NCBI RefSeq assembly: GCF_900102055.1
Contig: NZ_FNBA01000002.1
Coordinates: forward strand, 620,001-684,000
Direction: 5' to 3'
Length of the DNA: 64,000 nt
DNA from: Ulvibacter litoralis
Lineage (GTDB): Bacteria; Bacteroidota; Bacteroidia; Flavobacteriales; Flavobacteriaceae
Both the position numbers and the translations under genes were made by a program. Position 1 is the first letter of the stretch. Every line of letters starts with the position of its first letter. The notes below the pieces were generated by a model that did not search any database, was not told where the DNA came from, and saw only the letters and a list, made by a program, of their open reading frames with translations. This document shows, piece by piece, positions 52,775-61,974 of this stretch.

Positions 52775-54038
52775 AAAGATTTAATTGATTGCTGAGCATA
52801 GCGGTGTACTTGCTTTTAGAATTTTGCAAAATCAAACCTTTAATTTTTTCCGAAGTAAGGTCACGTCTTTCAAATTGATTGGAAGCACAGACAATAAAGT
52901 ATTGCGCTCGATTTAAAGCAACGCCAATCGATTTTAAATGGTCCCAATTAAGTTGTCTATATCGTCTTGCATTTAAAATTTTAAAAACCGATTTCATTCC
53001 CAAACCGGGAATTCTCGCTAGCATTCTTTTATCAGCCTTATTAATATCGACTGGGAATTCATGCAAATTACGTAGCGCCCACCCCAATTTTGGATCGATA
53101 TCTAAATCTAGACTCTGGTTTTGCTCGTTTAAAATTTCTTCAATATTAAAACCATAGAAACGCAACAGCCAATCGGTTTGGTAGAGTCTATTCTCTCGTA
53201 ACATAGGAACAGGAGTTCCTATTTGTGGCAATCGTGTATCGTAACTTATAGGTACATACCCAGAATAATAAACCCGTTTCAGATTGAAATTTTTATAAAA
53301 ATAATTAGACGTGTACATGATTTGCATATCACTTTCGCCACTTGCACCAACAATCATTTGCGTGCTTTGTCCTGCAGGCGCATATTTAGGAGTGCTTTTA
53401 ATTAATTTCTTTTCATTTTTATATAGGATGATTTCATTTTTTACCTTTTCCATAGGTTTAATGAAATCTGCTCTATTTTTATCTGGAGCTAAAAGTTTCA
53501 ATCCCTTTTCTGTCGGAATTTCAATATTAACGCTCAATCTATCCGCATACAAACCAGCTTCTCGCATCAATTCGTCACTCGCTCCAGGAATGGACTTTAA
53601 ATGAATGTACCCATTAAAGTTTTCTTCTAATCGTAATTTTTTAGCCACAGCTACTAAGCGTTCCATTGTATAATCGGCACTCTTAAAGATACCTGAACTT
53701 AAAAATAACCCTTCAATATAATTACGGCGATAAAAATTTATGGTTAAATCGACCACTTCTTGAACTTTAAAAGCCGCTCGTTTAATGTCATTACTTTTTC
53801 GAGTAACACAATACGCACAGTCAAAAATACAATGGTTGGTTAACAATATTTTTAATAAAGAAACACAACGACCGTCTTCTGTGTATGTATGACAAATACC
53901 AGAAGCTGAAGCATCGCCCAATCCTTTGTTTTTGTTGGTTCGATTACTCCCACTGGAGGAGCAGGAAACATCATATTTGGCTGCATCTGCAAGGATATTT
54001 AACTTTTCTTGTACACGTTCAAAAGACATAGGTATCAA
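52767..54038 (-). CDS. Putative DNA modification/repair radical SAM protein (TIGR03916-like)
   Basis: A 423-residue radical SAM enzyme. The 4Fe-4S site is C70, C74 and C77 (CIFDCAYC). An additional Cys pair lies in the N-terminal part. A helix-hairpin-helix DNA-binding motif is recognisable in the C-terminal third (MLARIPGLGMKSVFKIL). The family is predicted to act on DNA, perhaps analogous to spore photoproduct lyase, but no reaction is established. It is the first gene of a two-gene operon and is divergent from a LexA-like repressor, which points to damage-induced expression. Confidence 0.9.
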   Translation of the reverse strand: MIPMSFERVQEKLNILADAAKYDVSCSSSGSNRTNKNKGLGDASASGICHTYTEDGRCVSLLKILLTNHCIFDCAYCVTRKSNDIKRAAFKVQEVVDLTINFYRRNYIEGLFLSSGIFKSADYTMERLVAVAKKLRLEENFNGYIHLKSIPGASDELMREAGLYADRLSVNIEIPTEKGLKLLAPDKNRADFIKPMEKVKNEIILYKNEKKLIKSTPKYAPAGQSTQMIVGASGESDMQIMYTSNYFYKNFNLKRVYYSGYVPISYDTRLPQIGTPVPMLRENRLYQTDWLLRFYGFNIEEILNEQNQSLDLDIDPKLGWALRNLHEFPVDINKADKRMLARIPGLGMKSVFKILNARRYRQLNWDHLKSIGVALNRAQYFIVCASNQFERRDLTSEKIKGLILQNSKSKYTAMLSNQLNLFG

Positions 54039-54081
54039 TTTAATTTAAGCCCTCAAAGATACAATCTAATGAAATAAAAAA

Positions 54082-54117
54082 CTCATAAAATTAACAATAT
54101 ATATATCATATAATGAG
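54082..54117. promoter_or_regulatory. Candidate operator between the repair genes and the LexA-like repressor
   Basis: CTCAT (54082-54086) and ATGAG (54113-54117) are the ends of an AT-rich inverted repeat in the 130-base divergent intergenic region. It could bind the XRE/S24 protein encoded at 54169. Arms are short and the call is weak. Confidence 0.28.
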
Positions 54118-54168
54118 ATAGTATTATTTAATCGTTTATATTTGTTGATGAATATCAAATGTTTGACG

Positions 54169-54768
54169 ATGAATCGTATTAAAGAAGTATTAGAAGAAAA
54201 AGGAATCAAGCAAACTTGGCTCGCCGAAAAGCTTCACAAGAGCTATAATATGGTTAATTCGTATGTTCAAAATAGGCGGCAACCGAGTCTTGAAATGCTC
54301 TATGAAATCGCAAATTTATTGCATGTTGAAGCGAGAGAACTATTAGATTCGAATCAGTTTGTTGCTAAGGAGGGAAGTAGTAGCGATACTGTAGAGATTC
54401 CATTACTTGGATCTGTATCTTGTGGATTGCCCATTTTGGCAGAAGAGAACATTGAATCTAAAATTTTGATCTCCACAAAATTGGTTAAAAAAGCAAATGA
54501 TTACTTCCTTTTAAGAGCTTCTGGTGATTCCATGAATAAAAAAGGCATACATAGTGGAGACTTACTTTTAATAAAACAACAACAAGTTGCAAACCACGGG
54601 GATCTAGTGCTTGCCTTACTAGATGATGATGCAACGGTAAAAGAGTTTCTCCACAATGACGACACCATTGTTTTAAAACCACATTCTACCAATCTAAAAC
54701 ATCAACCCATCATATTATCTTCCGATTTTAAAATACAAGGTATTGTTGAAAAAGTGATTAAAGTTTAG
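54169..54768 (+). CDS. XRE-family HTH / S24 peptidase (LexA-like) repressor
   Basis: The product has an XRE-type helix-turn-helix (IKQTWLAEKLHKSYNMVNSYV, first half residues 13-25 from this start) and a C-terminal LexA/S24 domain. The S24 parts are the cleavage-site-like SVSCGLP (Cys-Gly in place of Ala-Gly), the nucleophile Ser in ASGDSMNKKG and the general base Lys in ATVKEF. I chose ATG 54169 because it starts directly before the HTH; the frame extends to a TTG at 54142. It probably cleaves itself upon DNA damage and derepresses the divergent radical SAM operon. A phage-type origin is possible, but no phage genes are nearby. Confidence 0.87.
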   Translation: MNRIKEVLEEKGIKQTWLAEKLHKSYNMVNSYVQNRRQPSLEMLYEIANLLHVEARELLDSNQFVAKEGSSSDTVEIPLLGSVSCGLPILAEENIESKILISTKLVKKANDYFLLRASGDSMNKKGIHSGDLLLIKQQQVANHGDLVLALLDDDATVKEFLHNDDTIVLKPHSTNLKHQPIILSSDFKIQGIVEKVIKV

Positions 54769-55080
54769 AGAATGAGTAATATCAAATAGTGACAAATTAT
54801 ATCTTAGTTATTAATGTGATAGCAAGAAAAGGCTGAGGAATCTCTCTTATTACCGCATACGTTTCTATTATAACCGCACCAAATGTTATTCGATAACGTT
54901 ACTCTGCTGTTGTAGGTTATGCTAAAGAAGCATAGGAGGGAACATCAAGTTTGCTTTAGCTTATCGGTTTGTAGCATTTAAATCTACTAAATTAAATAAA
55001 TACAAAGCACAAGTCTCTCAATTTCACTACATTTAGTCATTATATATTATAAAAACACTCCAATTTATAAAACAGAGAGA
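54769..55080. other. Intergenic region of 312 bases
   Basis: No gene seen. GCTAAAG (54921-54927) and CTTTAGC (54954-54960) form a 7-bp inverted repeat around AGGAGGGAAC, an unpaired purine-rich stretch. This may be a structured leader of the LytTR gene or an incidental repeat. Confidence 0.4.
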
Positions 55081-55422
55081 ATGAATAATCGTATTGCTAA
55101 CGTAAAATTACTGGATAACTTATTGCTTCAAAAAAATGATCATTTTGAGCGCATACTCATGAAAGACATCCTTTTTTTTAAAGCAGATGCCGACTATTGT
55201 ACGGTTTATACAAAATTGGGTCGTTTTGATTATGCTGTAGAACTTACTAAGCTAGAACCGCAATTACCAACAAATCTTTTTATGAGAGTTCATAAAAATT
55301 ATGTGGTACATGTAAATGCAATTTCAGGCTTTGAAGGTCGTTTTCTTTATATTTCTGAAAATAAAATACCTGTTAGCAAGCAATATCAAGACGATGTGCT
55401 TAAGGTTTTTAGAAGCATCTAA
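55081..55422 (+). CDS. Stand-alone LytTR-type DNA-binding regulator
   Basis: A 113-residue protein consisting almost only of a LytTR domain: DILFFKADADYCTVYTK, FMRVHKNYVVHVNAISGF and ISENKIPVSKQY are the usual elements. No receiver domain or membrane segment is present, so activation is not by a standard histidine kinase. It is convergent with the gabD-like gene with 18 bases between stop codons. Whether it controls the catabolic cluster cannot be told from sequence. Confidence 0.88.
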   Translation: MNNRIANVKLLDNLLLQKNDHFERILMKDILFFKADADYCTVYTKLGRFDYAVELTKLEPQLPTNLFMRVHKNYVVHVNAISGFEGRFLYISENKIPVSKQYQDDVLKVFRSI

Positions 55423-55440
55423 TATCTTATAAATAACTGA

Positions 55441-56919
55441 CTAGATTCCTCCTATACATAGATACTTAATTTCTAAATAATCATCCATACCATACTTAGA
55501 ACCTTCACGACCATTTCCACTTTCTTTAATACCACCAAAAGGAGCTACTGTGGTAGATATCATTCCTGTATTAACCCCAACCATTCCATATTCTAGGCCT
55601 TCGGAAACTCTCCATACTTTAGCGTAGTCATTCGTGTAGAAATAGGATGCTAATCCAAAAGGTGTATCATTCGCCATACGAATTACTTCAGCTTCATCTT
55701 TAAACCTTATAATAGGAGCTATGGATCCAAATATTTCATTTTTAAATATTTCCATAGAACTATTAACGTTACTTAGAATCGTTGGAGGATAAAAATTTCC
55801 CATGTCATCAATTTTCTGACCACCAATTATAAGTTCAGCACCTTCATTAACGGCATTTTTAACTAAACCATCAACAAATTCAACCGCTTCTTTATTTATT
55901 AATGGACCTACCGCTGTTTCTTCATCGAAGCCCGACCCCATTTTTAATTTGCGAACGGCAACAGTAAACTTATCTACAAAAGTGTTATACACTTTATCAT
56001 GAACAAAAATTCTATTTGTACAAACACAAGTCTGACCTGCATTTCTAAATTTTGAAGCTATTGCTCCATCAACGGCATTGTCTATGTCAGCATCTTCAAA
56101 TACAATAAAAGGTGCATTTCCACCGAGCTCCATAGAAACTTTTTTTACAGTATCTGCACACTGACGCATTAGCATTTTTCCAACCTTAGTAGATCCAGTA
56201 AAGGATAATTTACGCACTAATGAATTGGATGTAAACTCATTACCTATTTCTTTAGCTGTATCTGAAGTAATTACATTGAAAACTCCTTTAGGAAAACCAG
56301 CTTTTTCAACCAAAGCGGCCAAAGCTAAAGCGGATAATGGTGTTTGATGAGCAGGCTTAATAACGACTGTACATCCTGCGGCAAGAGCTGGAGCAATTTT
56401 ACGGGTGATCATTGCATTTGGAAAATTCCAAGGCGTAATAGCTGCAACTACACCAATGGGCTGTTTAATTGTAATAATTCGTTTATCAACTCCATGAGAA
56501 GGAATGGTATCTCCGTATGTCCTTTTAGCTTCTTCTGCAAACCACTCTATAAATGATGCTCCGTATTTAATTTCTCCTCTCGATTCATTTAAAGGTTTTC
56601 CTTGTTCAAGTGTTAAAATCTGAGCTAAATCTTCTACGTGATCCATCTGTAACTGATACAGTTTTTTTAGTAGTCTAGAGCGTTCTTCTGCTGTTGTTTT
56701 ACTCCAAGTTTTAAATGCTTCATTCGCACAATCGATAGCATTTTTAGTTTCCAAACTACCCAAACTCGCAACATTGGCTACAACAGAATTATCAAAAGGA
56801 TTTGTTACTTCAAATGTGGATTCATTTTCTGAAGAAACCCAAGCTCCATTAATAAAAGATTTATCACGCAATAAACCATTAAATTGTATTTCTTTAGTAT
56901 TTTTTATATTTATTTTCAT
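55441..56919 (-). CDS. gabD: Succinate-semialdehyde dehydrogenase (GabD-like)
   Basis: A 492-residue NAD(P)-dependent aldehyde dehydrogenase. Catalytic residues are C298 in GQTCVC (the Cys pair of GabD), E264 in SMELGGNAP, K188 in VIKPA and N165 in PWNFP. The stretch around FTGSTKVGKMLMRQCA and ASKFRNAGQTCVC is nearly identical to GabD of enterobacteria. It oxidises succinic semialdehyde to succinate in the cytoplasm. It is the last gene of the minus-strand cluster, 26 bases after the permease gene. Other short semialdehydes remain possible, but GabT and the Fe-dehydrogenase in the same cluster fit well. Confidence 0.92.
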   Translation of the reverse strand: MKINIKNTKEIQFNGLLRDKSFINGAWVSSENESTFEVTNPFDNSVVANVASLGSLETKNAIDCANEAFKTWSKTTAEERSRLLKKLYQLQMDHVEDLAQILTLEQGKPLNESRGEIKYGASFIEWFAEEAKRTYGDTIPSHGVDKRIITIKQPIGVVAAITPWNFPNAMITRKIAPALAAGCTVVIKPAHQTPLSALALAALVEKAGFPKGVFNVITSDTAKEIGNEFTSNSLVRKLSFTGSTKVGKMLMRQCADTVKKVSMELGGNAPFIVFEDADIDNAVDGAIASKFRNAGQTCVCTNRIFVHDKVYNTFVDKFTVAVRKLKMGSGFDEETAVGPLINKEAVEFVDGLVKNAVNEGAELIIGGQKIDDMGNFYPPTILSNVNSSMEIFKNEIFGSIAPIIRFKDEAEVIRMANDTPFGLASYFYTNDYAKVWRVSEGLEYGMVGVNTGMISTTVAPFGGIKESGNGREGSKYGMDDYLEIKYLCIGGI

Positions 56920-56945
56920 TGTTTATTTCTTTTTCTTACTACTAG

Positions 56946-58304
56946 CTAAAAATCTTTTTCTTGTTCTTTAAAAAATTTAAAACCATAAATTAAAAATGTG
57001 AGTAAAATACCTGTCACAAATGCCCAAGCTGCTCCTTTTATAACAAGCACTCCTGCTATTACACCAGCGATACCTAGGTCTTTTTTACTTCTTGCTTCCA
57101 TGACTCCAATTCTAAAACTGACAAAACCTTGAATTAAGAGCGTTAATGCTAGTGCAATACCTAAAATAGGTTTCACCAAACTAACTACAGGAAGAAACAA
57201 TAAACCCGTATTTGTACCCCATCGAAATGAACCTGATCCACCAAAAATAGAGTCCATTGATTTTTTTCCTTGTTTATATCGCTCAACAATTACAATATGC
57301 ATTGCTGACCAAAGCGGACCCGACATGGTTATATCAGGACCAAAAAGACTCATTAGCATATTTCGTCCTCCAAAAATTAAATGAGCGCGATTGGCATTAT
57401 AATCAATCTTTTCGTCTGCTCTAATCTCATCAGCTTCTTCTAAAATAGCTTTGCTTTGAAGAACATCACCAAATAGAACGATGTAGGCAGCGAAAGCTGT
57501 TGGTATAGATGTTAGGAACATTTCAAGAGGAGGGAAGCCTACCCCAAAAATAGTATAGTCACTAAACATGAGTCCAAAATTTGGATTCGTAATACCCCAT
57601 TCGATTGTTGGCCATGGTGCCTCTCTCAATAGAGGAGCAATTATGACAGCTAATATTACTATGGGGAAAATCCCTAAATTCCCTAAATTTCTCCAAAATT
57701 TGCTGCTTTTAGTTAATTTCGCAAAGTGTTTGGAAAAAATTAGATAAAAAGCTAGTCCAACAGCTATACTAATTGACAACGGATACATATCAAAACGCCC
57801 ACCTTCTTTAAAGACAACCATTATGGCTGCAATACCCGCACCGAGAATAATACCTGATTTTATTGCCTGTGGAATAATTTGGACAACCTTTGAAGCCAAA
57901 CGTGTTGAACCTAAAAGAACCGCCAAAAGACCGAGTGTCATTTGAAAAGAAATTAATGCATGAACCCTATCGGGGCCCATTGGAAAAATCTCCACATACG
58001 CTATTAATAGAGGTATAGCTGGTGTAATCCAACCTGGAACAACTGGATCTCCAAGTAAATGATGTGTTAAGTACAGTAAACCATTTAACATTACAATAGC
58101 GATAGCAGCTTCAAACGGCATGCCTAAAAGATCTACCATAAGAGGTATTGCAGCCAAATCAACTGCACACATTAAAAGCCCTTGAAAATAATCAGGTAAC
58201 TCAAAACGATAATGGACAAATGGTAAGCGTAATTTGAAAGGTCCTAGAGGTGTATATGGAGCTTCTGCTCCATATACATGATTTTTCCACCGATTCATTT
58301 TCAT
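56946..58304 (-). CDS. NCS2/SulP-fold permease-like membrane protein
   Basis: A 452-residue integral membrane protein with about twelve to fourteen hydrophobic segments. The layout and elements such as IIPQAIKSGIILGAGIAAI and FGDVLQSKAILEEAD resemble the nucleobase/xanthine/uracil permease (UraA/NCS2) fold, including a paired short-helix core region (GDPVVPGWITPAIPLL). Substrates of this fold range from nucleobases to benzoate and sulphate. It begins 49 bases downstream of the Fe-dehydrogenase gene in a catabolic cluster, so the substrate is likely the compound hydrolysed or oxidised by the neighbours, perhaps a small heterocycle or carboxylate. Confidence 0.8.
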   Translation of the reverse strand: MKMNRWKNHVYGAEAPYTPLGPFKLRLPFVHYRFELPDYFQGLLMCAVDLAAIPLMVDLLGMPFEAAIAIVMLNGLLYLTHHLLGDPVVPGWITPAIPLLIAYVEIFPMGPDRVHALISFQMTLGLLAVLLGSTRLASKVVQIIPQAIKSGIILGAGIAAIMVVFKEGGRFDMYPLSISIAVGLAFYLIFSKHFAKLTKSSKFWRNLGNLGIFPIVILAVIIAPLLREAPWPTIEWGITNPNFGLMFSDYTIFGVGFPPLEMFLTSIPTAFAAYIVLFGDVLQSKAILEEADEIRADEKIDYNANRAHLIFGGRNMLMSLFGPDITMSGPLWSAMHIVIVERYKQGKKSMDSIFGGSGSFRWGTNTGLLFLPVVSLVKPILGIALALTLLIQGFVSFRIGVMEARSKKDLGIAGVIAGVLVIKGAAWAFVTGILLTFLIYGFKFFKEQEKDF

Positions 58305-58353
58305 ATTTTTATGTATTTAATTTTGCAGCTTCATTCACATTCTGCATAAATTG

Positions 58354-59502
58354 TTAATAAGCAGATTTGTAAATAGCTAAAATATCTTGCTCTGATAATG
58401 TTCGAGGGTTATTTCTTAACAAGCGCTCTATCTTTATCGCATCTGCAGCTAATTCGCTCAAAATGGATTCTGGTATATTAAAGGAGCTTATCTTCTTAGG
58501 GATTTCAACATCTTTACAAATTTTATGAAGACGTTCAATAACTAAATCAGCTGCTTGCTCATTCGTTTTTTGTGCTATAGGTTCGTCAAATGCTTCAGCA
58601 ATATCTCTAAAACGTTCCACACAAGCCATCTTATTCCATTCCATTACATAAGGTAATAACAAAGAATTACTAACACCATGTGATATATGAAACCTTCCGC
58701 CTAATGGATACGCTAACGCATGAACAGCACCTACTCCCGCATTTCCAAAAGCCATTCCTGCTAACAAACTCCCCATAGCCATATCTTCTCTAGCATCCAT
58801 ATTACTTGGTTGCGCATATGCTTTTGGCAAGCTATTAATGATGAGCTTCATAGCTCTAAGAGCCAGTGCATCTGTTATGTGATTCGCATTGTTAGACAAA
58901 TACGCTTCAATAGCATGTACCAAGGCATCAATTCCGCTCGCAGCTGTTATTTTTTTAGGACAACTAATAGTCATTATTGGATCTACTATTGCAACATCTA
59001 CAAGTAAATGATTACTAACTATTCCTTTTTTAACTTGAGCTTCCGTATCTGAAAGAACACCTATATTGGTAACTTCTGATCCAGTTCCTGCCGTTGTAGG
59101 AATTACTATTATAGGTGTATTTCTTCCAGGCACTTTTCCTTCTCCAAACAGATTGTCCAAAGGACCATCATAATCAGCATAAACCGCCATGATTTTAGCA
59201 GTATCCATTACACTACCACCACCAACAGCTATAATACTATCGTTTTTAGAATTTAAGAATGCTTTTTTACATTCTTCTACAATACTCATTTCGGGTTCTG
59301 GAGCTACATTATCATATACGGTATAAGGAATATCTTTTAATAAAGCGGTTACAATTTCAAGAGTTCCTGAGTTTTTAATCCCTTTATCTGTTACGATAAA
59401 GGGATTTTTCATACCCAGATTATTCATGTAGTCTTTTAAACCATTTAAAGATTCTCGGCCTATAGCAACTTCATGTGCCGATTTAAATTTTGCTACACTC
59501 AT
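58354..59502 (-). CDS. Iron-containing alcohol dehydrogenase (4-hydroxybutyrate dehydrogenase candidate)
   Basis: A 382-residue group III alcohol dehydrogenase. The NAD-binding loop is GGGSVMDTAK (94-103), and the metal ligands are D192, H196, H261 and H275, matching FucO-type enzymes. In context with GabT and GabD, oxidation of 4-hydroxybutyrate to succinic semialdehyde, or the reverse, is a likely reaction, but group III enzymes accept many alcohols. It starts 3 bases after the cyclase-family gene, indicating a transcriptional unit. It has no signal peptide and acts in the cytoplasm. Confidence 0.88.
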   Translation of the reverse strand: MSVAKFKSAHEVAIGRESLNGLKDYMNNLGMKNPFIVTDKGIKNSGTLEIVTALLKDIPYTVYDNVAPEPEMSIVEECKKAFLNSKNDSIIAVGGGSVMDTAKIMAVYADYDGPLDNLFGEGKVPGRNTPIIVIPTTAGTGSEVTNIGVLSDTEAQVKKGIVSNHLLVDVAIVDPIMTISCPKKITAASGIDALVHAIEAYLSNNANHITDALALRAMKLIINSLPKAYAQPSNMDAREDMAMGSLLAGMAFGNAGVGAVHALAYPLGGRFHISHGVSNSLLLPYVMEWNKMACVERFRDIAEAFDEPIAQKTNEQAADLVIERLHKICKDVEIPKKISSFNIPESILSELAADAIKIERLLRNNPRTLSEQDILAIYKSAY

Positions 59503-59505
59503 ATT

Positions 59506-60582
59506 TTATTTTATTACAATAGGGTTAACAGGTGATCCAGAACCTTTTTCCATTTTTAAAGGAGCTGCAGTGAAAAAGAAGGTGTATTTTTTATCTTTTT
59601 TGCAGTCTTCAGAAAGGTCTTCTAACCAATAAATTTCTGTGAGAACCACACCTAAATCACGAATTAAAGCTCCATGTAAAGGAATTACTGCCGTTTCCCC
59701 ATCAATTTCTTGAACAGATTTTTCAATAGCTAAATTATCAGAAGCTATTACAGGAATTTCCATGTCGTATATCCACTGTACTAGTTCTTTACTGTAACAT
59801 AAACCAGGCTCTGTTAAAGCATCCCAATTCTCTTTATCATCTTCGTCATAAAAACGTCCCATAGACCCTGTGCGGATGACTAGAATATCTCTTTTTTCAA
59901 TAGTTACACCTTGTTTTTTTGCAACAGCTTTAAGATCATCTAAAGTGATGCATGTATTGGGTGCTAATCTTCCTTTAGCATCACCTAAAGCAACTCCCAC
60001 ATCTAAAAGTATTCCTCTACCTGTAATCCCTTTTTTTGCCAATTCACCAACACCAACAAAACTATGTCCATCTACGGTATTGTTTGCTGACTTTCCTCCA
60101 TAAATTTGGTTTCCATACCAAGCATGTCCAAGTGCATCCACATGTGATGTTCCTTGCAAATACATGTACACAACATCATCAGAATATTTCATACCACCAG
60201 CTAAAGGGTCTTTTTTCCCACTAGCGAATGTACTTTCATCTTGAGACATAAAATGTTCTACTGGAAGACGTCCTGGAAAAACGGGTCCAATACCATGTGT
60301 CATGGGTAATTGTAACGTAAAACGCTTCCCTGTTTTAACTTCTTTTATTCCTCTTAACGTTTGCGCGTTATCTAGATAATTTAAAGCTCCTATCTTATCT
60401 TCTGAGCCCCATTTCCCCCAATTAGAAGGCGCATCCTTCTGAATTTTTTCCATTGTAGTTTCCTGTGCGCTTAAAGAAGTACTAAAAAGCAAGAGTAGCA
60501 TAAAGACACCAGCAGTTGTAGCTACTTTTAACAATGAGGATTTCGTTGTTGAACTTTTCATTTTTTCATTTTTTTTCATCAC
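59506..60582 (-). CDS. Secreted cyclase-family metal-dependent hydrolase (PF04199)
   Basis: A 358-residue protein of the cyclase/kynurenine-formamidase-like family. The metal and catalytic motif reads GTSHVDALGH (144-153), giving H147, D149 and H153, the family's HxGTHxDxxxH pattern without the first His in the usual place. A long signal peptide ends near SLSAQ (residue 40), so the enzyme works in the periplasm or outside, unlike cytoplasmic formamidases. Start could be the first, second or eighth codon (all Met). The family hydrolyses amide or lactone bonds, for example in N-formylkynurenine and isatin. Here it may release an omega-amino or hydroxy acid for the neighbours. Confidence 0.87.
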   Translation of the reverse strand: MMKKNEKMKSSTTKSSLLKVATTAGVFMLLLLFSTSLSAQETTMEKIQKDAPSNWGKWGSEDKIGALNYLDNAQTLRGIKEVKTGKRFTLQLPMTHGIGPVFPGRLPVEHFMSQDESTFASGKKDPLAGGMKYSDDVVYMYLQGTSHVDALGHAWYGNQIYGGKSANNTVDGHSFVGVGELAKKGITGRGILLDVGVALGDAKGRLAPNTCITLDDLKAVAKKQGVTIEKRDILVIRTGSMGRFYDEDDKENWDALTEPGLCYSKELVQWIYDMEIPVIASDNLAIEKSVQEIDGETAVIPLHGALIRDLGVVLTEIYWLEDLSEDCKKDKKYTFFFTAAPLKMEKGSGSPVNPIVIK

Positions 60583-60628
60583 GTAAAATTTTAATTAGTA
60601 AATAGTTGTTTGTAATTCATTATTAATT

Positions 60629-61906
60629 TTATTCTGAAAATAATTGTATAATCGTTTTATTGAGAATATCAAGTCCTTCATTTAGAATCTCAAATTCTAT
60701 TGTTAATGGAGGCAATAACCTAATGATATTACCTTCCATTCCGCAGGAGAGAAGGAGTAGACCATTGTTTGATGATTTTTCTATTATTTTTTTAGTACTG
60801 TCACTATCTGGTTGATTAAAATTGCCATTGTTTACAATTTCTATAGCAATCATAGCGCCTGAGTTTCTAACACAAGCAATCTTTTCAGGAAACATATCTT
60901 TAAGTTTATTTAGCGTATCGCTACATATTTTTCCTATTTCTAAGGCACGCTCACAAAGGTGTTCTTCTTTTATAATATCGATAACAGCCAGTGCAGATTG
61001 GCAACCAATAGGCGAACCTCCAAAAGTACCTCCAAGACTTTTCGCTGCATCCATCACCTTTTCTTTACCAACAACTGCAGATAGTGGAATACCATTGGCC
61101 AAACCTTTACCAATGGTTATAATGTCTGGTTCTACATCTGTGTGTTCCACAGCAAAAAAAGCACCTGTACGCGCAAATCCAGTTTGAATTTCATCGCAAA
61201 TAAGTAGGATTCCGTATTGATCACAAAGCATTCTAAGTTCTTTAATAAAACCTTTGGGAGCACTATGAAAGCCTCCTTCACCTTGTACTGGTTCAATAAT
61301 GATTGCTGCAATTTCAGTAGGGACAACAGTCGTTTTAAATAGACTTTTAAGGGTGTTTAAAGTATCTTCTATAGTTATTCCGTAGTTTTTATTTGGAAAA
61401 GGAATGTGATAAATTCCATTAGGAAACGGACCAAACCCTTCTTTGTAAGGAGAATATTTCCCTGTTAACCCTAAACACATATGAGTTCTTCCATGAAACG
61501 AACCCACAAAAGAAATAATGTTAGATCTTTTCGTGTACGCTTTGGCTATTTTTATTGCATTTTCTACGGCTTCAGCGCCACTATTTAAAAAAACAGATTT
61601 CGCGTGTTTTATGGGCACTAACTCATTTAGTTTTTCTGCTAATTCTATGGCTGATTCGTAAGGGTTAATCATTACACATGTATGTGTAAAATTAGTTAGT
61701 TGTTCCTTTATAACAGCCATGACTTTTGGATGCCCATGCCCAACATTTGTGACTGCGATACCAGCACAAAAATCAATATAACGAGTTCCTTCTACATCCC
61801 ATACTTCAGCATTAATTGCCTTATCAATGTAGATTGGGAATAGGTTTTTTTGACCAGTTGCAATGGCCATTTCTTTTCTTTCTTGAAGTTTCTTATTTTT
61901 TTTCAT
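60629..61906 (-). CDS. gabT: 4-Aminobutyrate aminotransferase (GabT-like class III)
   Basis: A 425-residue PLP enzyme with GSFHGRTHMC (135-144), LICDEIQTGFARTG with D238 and the PLP lysine K267 in GKGLANGIPLS. I chose the ATG at 61904-61906 because it begins with the usual MKKNKKLQERKE helix; the open frame continues upstream to a GTG at 61943-61945. It transfers the amino group of GABA or another omega-amino acid to 2-oxoglutarate and yields succinic semialdehyde, which the GabD-like enzyme of the same cluster oxidises. It is 46 bases before the secreted cyclase-family gene. Confidence 0.9.
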   Translation of the reverse strand: MKKNKKLQERKEMAIATGQKNLFPIYIDKAINAEVWDVEGTRYIDFCAGIAVTNVGHGHPKVMAVIKEQLTNFTHTCVMINPYESAIELAEKLNELVPIKHAKSVFLNSGAEAVENAIKIAKAYTKRSNIISFVGSFHGRTHMCLGLTGKYSPYKEGFGPFPNGIYHIPFPNKNYGITIEDTLNTLKSLFKTTVVPTEIAAIIIEPVQGEGGFHSAPKGFIKELRMLCDQYGILLICDEIQTGFARTGAFFAVEHTDVEPDIITIGKGLANGIPLSAVVGKEKVMDAAKSLGGTFGGSPIGCQSALAVIDIIKEEHLCERALEIGKICSDTLNKLKDMFPEKIACVRNSGAMIAIEIVNNGNFNQPDSDSTKKIIEKSSNNGLLLLSCGMEGNIIRLLPPLTIEFEILNEGLDILNKTIIQLFSE

Positions 61907-61974
61907 GTTATGTAATACTGTTTGTATCGGTTTTAATACAGTCACATTAGTTTACTACTTCGTTAAAGAGGTTT

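Noticed and set aside
54169-54768. Prophage repressor marking a prophage
   Set aside because: No integrase, structural or lysis gene nearby; neighbours are repair-type and metabolic genes.
60822-61187. 121-codon frame opposite gabT
   Set aside because: Antisense to the conserved PLP-binding part of gabT.
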